Source: Anaerolinea sp. (GTDB lineage Bacteria; Chloroflexota; Anaerolineae; Anaerolineales; Anaerolineaceae). Taken from it: a stretch of 64,000 bases of DNA. A model generated the notes under the pieces. The model made no database searches, was not told the DNA's origin, and saw nothing but the letters and a program-made list of their open reading frames with translations. This document shows positions 29,872 to 37,588 of the stretch, piece after piece (the stretch's first letter is position 1; the number at the start of each line of letters is the position of its first letter). The position numbers and the translations under genes are program-made. The DNA lies in assembly GCA_029975055.1 (NCBI GenBank), contig JARKPU010000010.1, positions 96,000 through 159,999 on the forward strand. Reading direction: 5' to 3'.

Positions 29872-30843
29872 ATGAATTACCGTCGCTTGGGAAAAGCAGG
29901 CATCAAGCTCAGCGAGCTTTCGCTGGGCGCATGGGTCACGTTTGGCGAGCAGGTGGGCCTGGATGTGGCCGAGCAGTGCATGACAGCCGCGTTCGACCTG
30001 GGGGTGAACTTCTTCGACAACGCCGAGGGCTACGCCCAGGGCGAGGCCGAAGTGGTGATGGGCAAGGTCATCAAAAAGAAAGGCTGGAAGCGCGAAGACC
30101 TGGTGCTTTCCACCAAAATCTTCTGGGGCGGTAAAGGCCCCAATGACACGGGCCTTTCGCACAAGCACGTCATCGAAGGGGTGAACAACGCCCTGCGCCG
30201 CCTGCAGGTGGAGTATGTGGACCTGGTCTTCTGCCACCGCCCCGACCCAAACACGCCCATCGAAGAAACCGTGCGGGTGATGGACCAGGTGGTGCGCTCG
30301 GGCAAAGCCTTCTACTGGGGCACCTCCGAGTGGTCAGCGGCGCAGATAATGCGCGCCGACGGCCTGGCCCGCCAGTACGGGCTTACCCCGCCCGCGATGG
30401 AACAGCCGCAGTACAACATGTTCGTGCGCCGGCGCTTCGAGAAGGAATACGACATCCTCTACAAGGAACTGGGCTACGGCACCACCATCTTCAGCCCGCT
30501 GGCCTCGGGGCTGCTCTCTGGCAAGTATAACAACGGCATCCCGGCGGGCAGCCGCGCCACCCTGCCGGGCTATGACTGGCTGAAGGAGCACGTCATCACC
30601 CCGCAGCGCATCGAAAAGGTGAAACAGCTCGCCCCGCTGGCGAGCGACCTGGGCGTGACGCTCGCGCAGATGGCGCTGGCATGGTGTTTGAAGAACCCCA
30701 ACGTCAGCACGGTCATCACCGGGGCCAGCCGACCTGAGCAGGTGAAGGAAAACATGAAGGCCCTCGACGCAGTCGCCAAACTCACCCCCGATGTGATGGA
30801 GCGCATCGAGCAGATCCTGGGAAACGAATCGCTGGAAGAATAG
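29872..30843 (+). CDS. Aldo/keto reductase, Kv-beta/YghZ-like
   Basis: 323 residues. Family start [19 protein letters not shown] and the catalytic tetrad Asp49, Tyr54 ([11 protein letters not shown]), Lys82 (STKIFWGG) and His122 (VFCHRPDP). NADPH-binding features follow near the C-terminus ([18 protein letters not shown]). It reduces aldehydes or ketones in the cytoplasm; the natural substrate is unknown. This subfamily is closest to the potassium-channel beta subunit and YghZ (methylglyoxal-reducing) proteins. AAGGAGG lies 6 nt upstream of the ATG, and the gap to the kinase gene is only 42 bp, so read-through is possible. Confidence 0.93.
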   Translation: MNYRRLGKAGIKLSELSLGAWVTFGEQVGLDVAEQCMTAAFDLGVNFFDNAEGYAQGEAEVVMGKVIKKKGWKREDLVLSTKIFWGGKGPNDTGLSHKHVIEGVNNALRRLQVEYVDLVFCHRPDPNTPIEETVRVMDQVVRSGKAFYWGTSEWSAAQIMRADGLARQYGLTPPAMEQPQYNMFVRRRFEKEYDILYKELGYGTTIFSPLASGLLSGKYNNGIPAGSRATLPGYDWLKEHVITPQRIEKVKQLAPLASDLGVTLAQMALAWCLKNPNVSTVITGASRPEQVKENMKALDAVAKLTPDVMERIEQILGNESLEE

Positions 30844-30859
30844 CGGTATCTCTTCAAAT

Positions 30860-30892
30860 GAAGCGCCCGGCGGAAAATCTACCGGGTGCTTC
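30860..30892 (+). terminator. Probable terminator after the aldo/keto reductase gene
   Basis: 11-bp stem with one G-T pair (GAAGCGCCCGG at 30860-30870 with 30882-30892), 11-nt loop, followed by GTTTCTCCTT. The T run is weak. Confidence 0.65.
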
Positions 30893-30947
30893 GTTTCTCC
30901 TTCACGATCCAATCCGGCGATGCGGTGAGCATCCATGCTCAAAATGG

Positions 30948-30982
30948 AGCGGTGCTGCAGGCTCAACACCGGCAGCACCGCT
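30948..30982 (-). terminator. Probable terminator of the secreted-protein gene at 31025-31552
   Basis: Perfect 11-bp stem (30948-30958 with 30972-30982). On the minus strand it is followed by CCATTTTG. It is 42 bp past the stop of the minus-strand gene. Confidence 0.55.
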
Positions 30983-31024
30983 GCTACCAATAAATGGTCT
31001 CAAGAAGGGAACCGGCTGCCCCTC

Positions 31025-31552
31025 CTAAAAACCCGTGGCTGCAAACCAGGCCCCGGCGGGACTGGTGACGAACAGGATCGGCGCAATGCAGGGGCTTGGC
31101 AGGCTGAGGTGGTCTTCGATGCTGGCGTTGCCCTGCGGCGTGGCGGGGAACAGCCCCGAGGAGACGTTCACTGTCATCGCGGCCCCGGCTGCGTCTTTCG
31201 AGAGGCAACTGACGATGACCTTGAACTGCGCCGATGGGTTGACTCCGGCCAGCCCGCGGTCGATCACCGCCTGGTCGGTCGGGTCGAGCACCAGGCCGGT
31301 GACCTTCACCTCCACATCGCCGTTCGTTTTCAACTCGCCCACCGCCGAACCGACCACCCAGGGCAGTCCGCCGCCGGGCACCCCGCGGATGGCGTTCGCC
31401 GCACCGGTGTAGGGGCGCGGCACGCCGACCAGCGTGTCGAATTCGAGCACTTTGGCATCTCCTTTACCCTTTGCCAGGGTGGGCTGCGCCGAAACTGCCA
31501 GCACGCCGAGCAAAAGCACGGCCATCAGGTACACATGCAGGAACTTCTTCAT
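31025..31552 (-). CDS. Secreted protein of unknown function
   Basis: 175 residues from ATG 31552 (GAGAGG 8 nt upstream; a GTG at 31561 is the alternative). Signal peptide MKKFLHVYLMAVLLLGVLAV, cleaved near AQPTLA. The mature part looks like one beta-sandwich domain with two Cys (VSCLSKDAAG; SLPSPCIAPILF) that could form a disulfide. A conserved-looking core is VLEFDTLVGVPRPYTGAANAI. I recall similar short secreted proteins in actinobacteria and Chloroflexota, with no known role. It is downstream of the caspase-like gene but separated by a terminator. Confidence 0.8.
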   Translation of the reverse strand: MKKFLHVYLMAVLLLGVLAVSAQPTLAKGKGDAKVLEFDTLVGVPRPYTGAANAIRGVPGGGLPWVVGSAVGELKTNGDVEVKVTGLVLDPTDQAVIDRGLAGVNPSAQFKVIVSCLSKDAAGAAMTVNVSSGLFPATPQGNASIEDHLSLPSPCIAPILFVTSPAGAWFAATGF

Positions 31553-31719
31553 GCGAAACACCTCTCTGCAACCAGTAAAAACAGGATAACGTTCGTCTAT
31601 AAAGTATACGTACCCGCCGCCGTTTTAGATTTATTTCGCAACTGCGCAAGCCCCGCCCCCGTGTAAGGTGGCGTGAAGTTTCCCGAAAACAGGCATGCGC
31701 AGAGAAAGGGTAAGCCCAG

Positions 31720-31748
31720 AAAAAGGGGCGGACACATTGGTCCGCCCC
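31720..31748 (-). terminator. Rho-independent terminator of the EACC1-caspase operon
   Basis: On the minus strand GGGGCGGAC (31748-31740), 6-nt loop, GTCCGCCCC (31733-31725), then TTTTT. It lies 67 bp past the caspase-like gene stop. Confidence 0.93.
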
Positions 31749-31814
31749 AACCCGCATATTCCGGGTCCTGGCAGTGATGCGACAATGTCAGGCAGTTATG
31801 CGAATTCGCTCTTT

Positions 31815-34259
31815 TTATTTCTCGTCGGTTATACGAACGATCACCGGGCCGGTCGCCAGGTTGAGCAGCATGTAAATCAGGGCGATGTTGCTGGCGAGAG
31901 TCTGGTTTTCGCGCCATGGGCTGGAAAACCACCCCACCGCTGCAAGCACCAGCGCGTTCGGCAAGATCCACCACCAGAACCCGCGGACACGCCCGGCCAC
32001 CAGCCGCCACTGCGCCAGGCCCAGTACCGCCCCCACCAGCCCGGTGCCAATGGCGTAATTGGTCGGCGAGGAATCGATGCTCAGGTTGTTGATCAACTCT
32101 GTGACTAAGAAGCCAAACACAAACGCGGCAAACATTGAGCCCACCCAGCCGGCCCAAAACCATACGCCGGGCGGGTGAGCACCCGTAGAGCCTGCTTCGT
32201 GCGGAACCCCCGTGAACCTCAGCGCCAGCTGGGGCGCCAGGAAGATCGTCCCTGCCAGCCAGAAGAACAAGAAGATGTAGGCAACGGTCGGATCCGCGCC
32301 GGTCGCCAGGTCAACCAGGGCGAAGAAAGCCAGGTTGATCAAAATGAGCACCCATGCCTTTGGCTGATACGACGAAAGGATCGACCACTGCTGCAAGCCA
32401 GTGACCCCTGCCAGGACGATCATCGTCAAAAACACAAAGGGTTTGAAATCCGAGTCGTTGAGGAGAACACGCTGATAGAGGATGACATACACCAAAACCG
32501 GAGCAGCAGCCCAGGCTGACCATTTTACCCAGAAACGCGCATCCTTCAGCAGGGCCGCGCCTTCCCCCGGCTTTACCGCGTCGCGTTGATTCGCTGTAAC
32601 CGCTCCGCTCAGGTTTGAACCCCGGGTCAGTAAAAATCCACCGATGAAATTGGGGAGCAGGTACATCAATGCGACCATGACGCGGAAGCCTATAAGCGTG
32701 CTGTTCCCCGATAAACCCATGTAAAAATCGAGGTTAAACAAAATCCCTAATCCCAATGCAAATACGAAATTCCCCGGCACCCACCAATCGGCCCAGGGCA
32801 CCTTTCGCCGCAAAGCCAGCCACTGGATCGCGCCAACCACGATCCCAACGAGAGCAAGCAAGAGTGACATGCGCGGCGCGTTGATATAAAGGTCTAACAA
32901 TTGGAATAACCCAAACCAAAGAAGAAGCCCCGTCATCGCGCCCGCCGTCCAGATAAGCCAGAAATTCCGCAGTTTCGCACTGCCGCCTGCCGGCCGGACC
33001 CGGCCCGTTGGAGATTCAGCGGCTGCCGGTGAATTGCTGACCAACGGTTGAGGCTCAGGCTCCATCGCCGCCGAAGCCTCTACGATCCCGGCCTGGACTT
33101 TGCCGGTTCCGGCAGATTGATCAACAACCTGAACCGCCGTCTCCGTTTCACCCATCGGGAGCGGACCCGCAATTTCTGTTGGCGTGGGGGGCAGGCTCGG
33201 CCCCGGCGGAGGCCCACCACCCGCTTCCAATGGTGAGACGGATGCCGGCGAAGCAGGCTCATCTTTCTTTTGTGCGGCGGTGAAACTCGCCAGGGCCTTC
33301 GTTGCCGCATCGGAGACGCTCTTGCTATCGTCATTGGACAGCAGCTCGAGGGCTTTTTGCGCCGCCAGCACATTCGAAGGATCTCCGTCATCCAGCAAAC
33401 GCCTCAGCACCTCCACCGCCCCCAGCCGCACGGTGCTGTAGGGATTCTGCAGGGCCTTGCGCAGCTCCAGCGGCAGCGGCGCGGGCTTGCGCTCGATCTG
33501 GCGCGGGCTGCGCGCGATGAGCAAATCGCCCTGCTGGTTGTAAGACCACTTGCAGGGCGTCTGTAAAGGGGTTTGCCCGACTACCTTGTTGAAGGTGTAA
33601 TCGTAGAGTTCATCCAGCGAGATGTGCCCGTCGCCATCCTGGTCGGCCTCGCCGGTGCTCAACCCATGCAGTAAAAAGTGCGTAAACAGTGAGAGGTTCG
33701 CCTGTTCGACCACCTGGTCACCCTCCAGGGCGAATTGGGTCGAGTCCGAAGCGGTCAGCACCACGCGGCCATAACCTGTGCCTTCGAAGGTGCCCTGCGT
33801 CAGGGCTTTATCGCGGCTGCCTTTGGCGCCGCGCACGAAAGCCCCGCCATAGCAGCAGTCGAGGATGAGCACCTGGCGGCGCGATCGGCAGGAATCCATC
33901 TCATCGGTGATAAAGTTGGCCGAGATTCCCGTGGCTTTGAGCAGGTCGTGGCGGGTGTCTTTCACTGCCAGGTACAGCCGCCCGCGATCGTCGAGCATGC
34001 CGTGGCAGGAAAAGTACAGGAGAACCAGGTCATCCGGTTTCTTCTTTGCAAAGAACAGGCTGATAGATCGGCGCGTTTCAGCTTCCGGCGGATTGACGAT
34101 GGTGGAGACCTCGTCAAATTGCCCGAGTTTAGGGTCCTCGAGCACTTTTGCCAGCGCCTGCGTATCGGTGATGGATGTCTTTAGCTGTGCAAGGGTACCG
34201 TCTTGATATTCGCTGTTCCCAATCACCAGGGCATAGCGCACGCCATCCAACCTTTCCAA
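31815..34259 (-). CDS. Caspase-like (peptidase C14) membrane protein with EF-hand loop
   Basis: 814 residues. Caspase-fold domain at about 1-245: RYALVIGNSEYQD at the start, catalytic His86 in LLYFSCHGMLDD and catalytic Cys136 in VLILDCCYGGAF. Inside it, DQDGDGHISLDE (206-217) is a canonical EF-hand calcium loop. Residues about 262-340 are helical and HEAT-like (LRKALQNPYSTVRLGAVEVL, NVLAAQKALELLSNDDSKSV). A Pro-rich linker (about 345-440) leads to a C-terminal block with about 12 hydrophobic helices. The gene follows an EACC1-like gene by 17 bp. In conflict systems the caspase is the effector, set off by a sensor; here calcium and the membrane block could be inputs. No NTPase sensor domain is in the protein, so how it is triggered is unknown. 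Confidence 0.88.
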   Translation of the reverse strand: MERLDGVRYALVIGNSEYQDGTLAQLKTSITDTQALAKVLEDPKLGQFDEVSTIVNPPEAETRRSISLFFAKKKPDDLVLLYFSCHGMLDDRGRLYLAVKDTRHDLLKATGISANFITDEMDSCRSRRQVLILDCCYGGAFVRGAKGSRDKALTQGTFEGTGYGRVVLTASDSTQFALEGDQVVEQANLSLFTHFLLHGLSTGEADQDGDGHISLDELYDYTFNKVVGQTPLQTPCKWSYNQQGDLLIARSPRQIERKPAPLPLELRKALQNPYSTVRLGAVEVLRRLLDDGDPSNVLAAQKALELLSNDDSKSVSDAATKALASFTAAQKKDEPASPASVSPLEAGGGPPPGPSLPPTPTEIAGPLPMGETETAVQVVDQSAGTGKVQAGIVEASAAMEPEPQPLVSNSPAAAESPTGRVRPAGGSAKLRNFWLIWTAGAMTGLLLWFGLFQLLDLYINAPRMSLLLALVGIVVGAIQWLALRRKVPWADWWVPGNFVFALGLGILFNLDFYMGLSGNSTLIGFRVMVALMYLLPNFIGGFLLTRGSNLSGAVTANQRDAVKPGEGAALLKDARFWVKWSAWAAAPVLVYVILYQRVLLNDSDFKPFVFLTMIVLAGVTGLQQWSILSSYQPKAWVLILINLAFFALVDLATGADPTVAYIFLFFWLAGTIFLAPQLALRFTGVPHEAGSTGAHPPGVWFWAGWVGSMFAAFVFGFLVTELINNLSIDSSPTNYAIGTGLVGAVLGLAQWRLVAGRVRGFWWWILPNALVLAAVGWFSSPWRENQTLASNIALIYMLLNLATGPVIVRITDEK

Positions 34260-34276
34260 TGGTTCACCAGGCAGGG

Positions 34277-34678
34277 TCAGAGCGAAGTGCCCGGCCTTGT
34301 GGGCTGCTCGATGAACCTGCGCAGCTCTTCCGGCAGAGCGGATGCGGGATCAAGGTTGAATTCGAGCTTGTCCGTGCCGTCCTTTACCTGCAGCCTGAGA
34401 GGGGCCTGCAGGTTGCGCGCCGACCAGGATTTGAGCAATCCTACCAAAGCATTCAGAGTCTCCCGCCCCAGGGTCACCCGCAATTGCCCGGGGCGCTGCC
34501 TGCCCGAGCCTTTCGTCCCGCGGGGAACCGAGCCCGCCCTGGGGAATTCAACAGCGTCCACATTGAGCCGGGCAATTTCCTCGTTGAGTCGGCGGGTTAA
34601 CTCATCCATTTTCTCCGCGCCGGCGTCTTTATCTATAGAGAGCTTCACCCACACCGTAATCGGTTGTTGAACTTTCAT
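34277..34678 (-). CDS. EACC1-like effector-associated protein
   Basis: 133 residues, cytoplasmic, start MKVQQPITVWVKLSI. The pattern MDELTRRLNEEIARLNVDAV, then a Gly/Lys-rich loop (SVPRGTKGSG), then LNALVGLLKSWSARN and a closing beta strand pair (LRLQVKDGTDKLEF) matches what I know of the effector-associated constant component EACC1, a small protein found next to caspases, proteases and NTPases in bacterial conflict systems. It is unusual in lacking the membrane helix seen in many EACC1 proteins. It is first in the operon, so it is probably made along with the caspase as an adaptor or regulator. Assignment is by recalled pattern and needs a profile search. Confidence 0.7.
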   Translation of the reverse strand: MKVQQPITVWVKLSIDKDAGAEKMDELTRRLNEEIARLNVDAVEFPRAGSVPRGTKGSGRQRPGQLRVTLGRETLNALVGLLKSWSARNLQAPLRLQVKDGTDKLEFNLDPASALPEELRRFIEQPTRPGTSL

Positions 34679-34685
34679 TTCGTTA

Positions 34686-34714
34686 ATTATAGACTATGTC
34701 TATCTAAATTACAA
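34686..34714 (-). promoter_or_regulatory. Promoter of the EACC1-caspase operon, with inverted repeat, leaderless
   Basis: On the minus strand TTGTAA (34714-34709, 4/6), a 17-bp spacer and a perfect TATAAT (34691-34686). The ATG at 34678 is 7 nt further on, without a ribosome-binding site. An inverted repeat ATAGAC-N3-GTCTAT (34689-34703) overlaps the -10 box and spacer, a natural site for a repressor. Confidence 0.75.
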
Positions 34715-34866
34715 TGATTTGGCTTCGACTATCCGAAGCCGGTTCTCTTACGTGAATACACTGTATCGATCGGAGCATATTGATTACAATTCATGTAATA
34801 GAATCCCGGGTTCTCTGTATAAATCCATACAGGAATGACGATTCGCAGCTTAGAAACAGGAATTTC

Positions 34867-36015
34867 ATGAGAAACAAACCGAACCAGCTTCTTCCCCTCC
34901 TCCTGCTCATAACGGCGCTCCTGGCAACGGGCTGCGCCACACCCACCCGGGCCGCATCCAAGAGCCAGGTGATCCTCACCTGCGAAATCCCCGCCTGCGC
35001 CGACCTGGTGGTGACGCAAGACGGCCAGCCCGCCCGCCTGATGGCCTCTGCACCCTTTGCCCAACCCGCTGCATTGAGCGATTCCAGCCCCTGGAAGATC
35101 GACACCGGAACCCCCTCGCCGGACGGCAATTGGGTGGCCTACACCAGCATCAGCAGCGAGAGCGGCGGCCCGGTGCTGCTGCAAAACCTCCAATCGGGAA
35201 ACTGGACGAATGTAATCCAATCGGTGAACGCCGTCCTGCCGGAAGGGAAAACCGCCTTCCCCGAAGATTACCTCTGGGATGTGATCGGCTGGTTCCCCGA
35301 TAGCGCCCGGCTGATGGTCGGCCCGGTGGATTTGAGCTTTGTCGTGATCGTGGACGTGCAATCCTTCGCCTCGCAGGTCGTCACCTTCCCCGGAGGGGGG
35401 CGCGGCGGGCGCATGTTCGTCAACCTCTCGCCCGATGGCCAAAGCCTGCTCTACATTGGTGATTCCGCCTCCGGCGAACAGGTGCTCAGCCGGCTCGACC
35501 TCGCCGGCGGGCAATCCACCGAGCTGCTGCGCCTGCCATACCAGGAGGGGGTCATCTCGAACCCGCGCTGCTCGCCCGACCAGGCTGCCGTGGCATACCT
35601 CGTCCAATCCGGACAGCCCGAGCCGGGGCTTTCGTACGCTATCCACCTCTATTCCAGCGCGAGCGGGCAATCGAGCCTGCTGGTCGATGGCAACCTGGAC
35701 GTGACCGCGCCGGTCTGGTCGCCGGACGGCCGGGCGATTGCCTTCACCCGCAGAGAGAACACCCCGGCGCTGCGTTCCGGCGAAGAGCACAGCAACGTGT
35801 GGGTGATCACCCTGGCCGATGCGCTGCAAACCCAGGTAAGCTTCGAGAGCGGCCTCGTGCGCAGCCCGGCCTGGGCAAAAGACAGCCAGACCCTGGCCTA
35901 CGTGACCGGTGACGGGCGGGTGGGCGTGGCCAGCCTGGAGCAGCCCGGCAAGACGTGGCAGGCCAGGGGGGCTTCTGCCGTTCCCGAGCTGACCAACGTG
36001 TTCTTCCTGCCGTAA
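34867..36015 (+). CDS. TolB/PD40-like beta-propeller lipoprotein (second copy)
   Basis: 382 residues from ATG 34867 (ACAGGA upstream); the longer in-frame start at 34780 is rejected because the signal peptide begins here (NQLLPLLLLITALLATGCA, lipobox LATGC). Propeller blades carry SPDGNWVAYTS, SPDGQSLLYIG, SPDQAAVAYLV and SPDGRAIAFTR. The protein is anchored outside the membrane. Its role is unknown; the related protein at 19082-20422 has the same plan. The gene is divergent from the EACC1-caspase operon. An inverted repeat ATTACA-N5-TGTAAT lies upstream at 34783-34799. Confidence 0.88.
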   Translation: MRNKPNQLLPLLLLITALLATGCATPTRAASKSQVILTCEIPACADLVVTQDGQPARLMASAPFAQPAALSDSSPWKIDTGTPSPDGNWVAYTSISSESGGPVLLQNLQSGNWTNVIQSVNAVLPEGKTAFPEDYLWDVIGWFPDSARLMVGPVDLSFVVIVDVQSFASQVVTFPGGGRGGRMFVNLSPDGQSLLYIGDSASGEQVLSRLDLAGGQSTELLRLPYQEGVISNPRCSPDQAAVAYLVQSGQPEPGLSYAIHLYSSASGQSSLLVDGNLDVTAPVWSPDGRAIAFTRRENTPALRSGEEHSNVWVITLADALQTQVSFESGLVRSPAWAKDSQTLAYVTGDGRVGVASLEQPGKTWQARGASAVPELTNVFFLP

Positions 36016-36088
36016 AACCTGATGGGCAGGCCGGATTGGGTCACCAATCCATGGCAGCCCCGCCCCACCTCGAACGGAGACTTACTTC

Positions 36089-37486
36089 ATGCCGAAGATT
36101 CACCCCGCCCTGCTGGCTATTCTGATAATCTGCGTCTTGCTCGGCCTCACTGCCGAGGCCCCGCCACCGCCCTCCGCACAGGGCGGCCCGGCCGTTGATG
36201 AAAAGCTGGCGGTGCAAGGCCTCGCCCCGGCGGCCCTTGCCGACCAATCCATCTTCGCCAACCCGGTCGTGCCGGATGCGGTCATCAGCGGCTACTTCGA
36301 CCACCAATCCACCGCCGGGCTGGTCACTTTCTACAACGGGCGCGCCTCATCGGCGGGGGCCGGATTCACCTTCACCTGCTCGAATCCTGCAATGAACGAT
36401 TGGGTCGGCTGCGAAGACCCCGTTTCAGGCGAGACGGCCTGCAGCAACAACCGCGAGCTTTGGTACGACGGCCACCACGGCACCGATTATGAGTTCTCAC
36501 CCAACTGGTACACCGGCGACACCTGCGACCCCTCCCGCTTCAACGGCATCACCCGCCAGATTTTCGCTCCCGCGCGCGGGCAGGTGTTGATGGCCGGCAC
36601 CGACCCCAACCGCCCGGCCAACGGCTGGCATATCCGCATCAAGCACGACTTGAACGGCAACGGCAACTTCAACGACGATAACTTCCGCTCGGTGTACCTG
36701 CATTTCACCGCCAACGCGCTGGCCGTGACGGCCGGGCAGATCGTCAACGCCGGCGATTACCTCGGCCTGGGCGGTTCGACGGGCTATTCTTCCTCTCCGC
36801 ACCTGCACTTTGAAGTGCAGCGCTCGAGCGATTACTTCCAGACGAATTCCTGGCCGGTGGACCCCTACGGCTGGCAAGGCCCGGGCGGCGATCCTTATGA
36901 ATACCAGAACGTCAAACTGTGGCGCATGCCGCCGGTGAATTACACCGATTTTCTCTATATCCCGGCCGTCGCCAAAGATTCATCGGCGGGATGCGGCGGC
37001 TGTGACGAGTTGCTCCAAAACGGCGGGTTCGAGGGCGGTCACACCGCCTGGGATGAGCAAGGGGTCATGATCATCGTTCAACGGGGCGAGCCGAACCTGA
37101 CCGTCTCGCCCAACTCGGGCGATTGGCTGGCCTGGCTGGGCGGGCGCAACAGCGCGACCGACGTGCTCAACCAGGATTTCACCATCCCGGCAGGGACGGC
37201 GCGGGGCATGCTCAACTTCGCCATGCTGATCACCACCACCGAGACGGGCGGCGCGGCGGATTACTTCTACGTGCGGCTGCGCAAGCCGGATGGCACCGTG
37301 CTGCAAGAATGGCTCTTCAACAACACCTACACGCCCAGAGGGCAGTGGGTGCAGCAGAGCTTGAGCCTGCTCGATTTGAGCCCTTACCAGGGGCAGAGCC
37401 TGCGCATCAACTTCAAAGCCGTCACCGATGCCTCGGCGCTGACCAATTTCTACCTGGATGACGTTTCCATCCAGGCCGGGCCGTGA
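36089..37486 (+). CDS. Exported M23-family metallopeptidase with C-terminal beta domain
   Basis: 465 residues. Signal peptide ALLAILIICVLLGLTAEA. The M23 (LytM) catalytic domain at about 120-250 has the zinc ligands His129 and Asp133 (GHHGTDYE) and the HxH motif HLHFEV (His238, His240) after a STGYSSSP loop. Substrate is peptidoglycan cross-links in most relatives. Residues about 305-465 (NGGFEGGHTAWDE onwards, LDDVSIQAGP at the end) form a carbohydrate-binding-like jelly roll. An insertion with DLNGNGNFNDDN between the zinc-binding parts looks like a calcium loop. Monocistronic: a stem-loop follows the stop. Confidence 0.92.
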   Translation: MPKIHPALLAILIICVLLGLTAEAPPPPSAQGGPAVDEKLAVQGLAPAALADQSIFANPVVPDAVISGYFDHQSTAGLVTFYNGRASSAGAGFTFTCSNPAMNDWVGCEDPVSGETACSNNRELWYDGHHGTDYEFSPNWYTGDTCDPSRFNGITRQIFAPARGQVLMAGTDPNRPANGWHIRIKHDLNGNGNFNDDNFRSVYLHFTANALAVTAGQIVNAGDYLGLGGSTGYSSSPHLHFEVQRSSDYFQTNSWPVDPYGWQGPGGDPYEYQNVKLWRMPPVNYTDFLYIPAVAKDSSAGCGGCDELLQNGGFEGGHTAWDEQGVMIIVQRGEPNLTVSPNSGDWLAWLGGRNSATDVLNQDFTIPAGTARGMLNFAMLITTTETGGAADYFYVRLRKPDGTVLQEWLFNNTYTPRGQWVQQSLSLLDLSPYQGQSLRINFKAVTDASALTNFYLDDVSIQAGP

Positions 37487-37528
37487 CGGGCGCAAGAATA
37501 TACCGCTGGTCGGATAATTCCACATAAT

Positions 37529-37562
37529 GAATGGGCTTGGCGAGGAATCGCCAGGCCCATTC
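37529..37562. terminator. Stem-loop between convergent M23 and GH39 genes
   Basis: 15-bp stem with one G-T pair (37529-37543 with 37548-37562) and a GGAA tetraloop. T runs on either side are weak, but the position between two convergent stops (37486 and 37589) supports a shared terminator. Confidence 0.7.
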
Positions 37563-37588
37563 TTATGTGAAAAGCGTTTCAGTTTACT

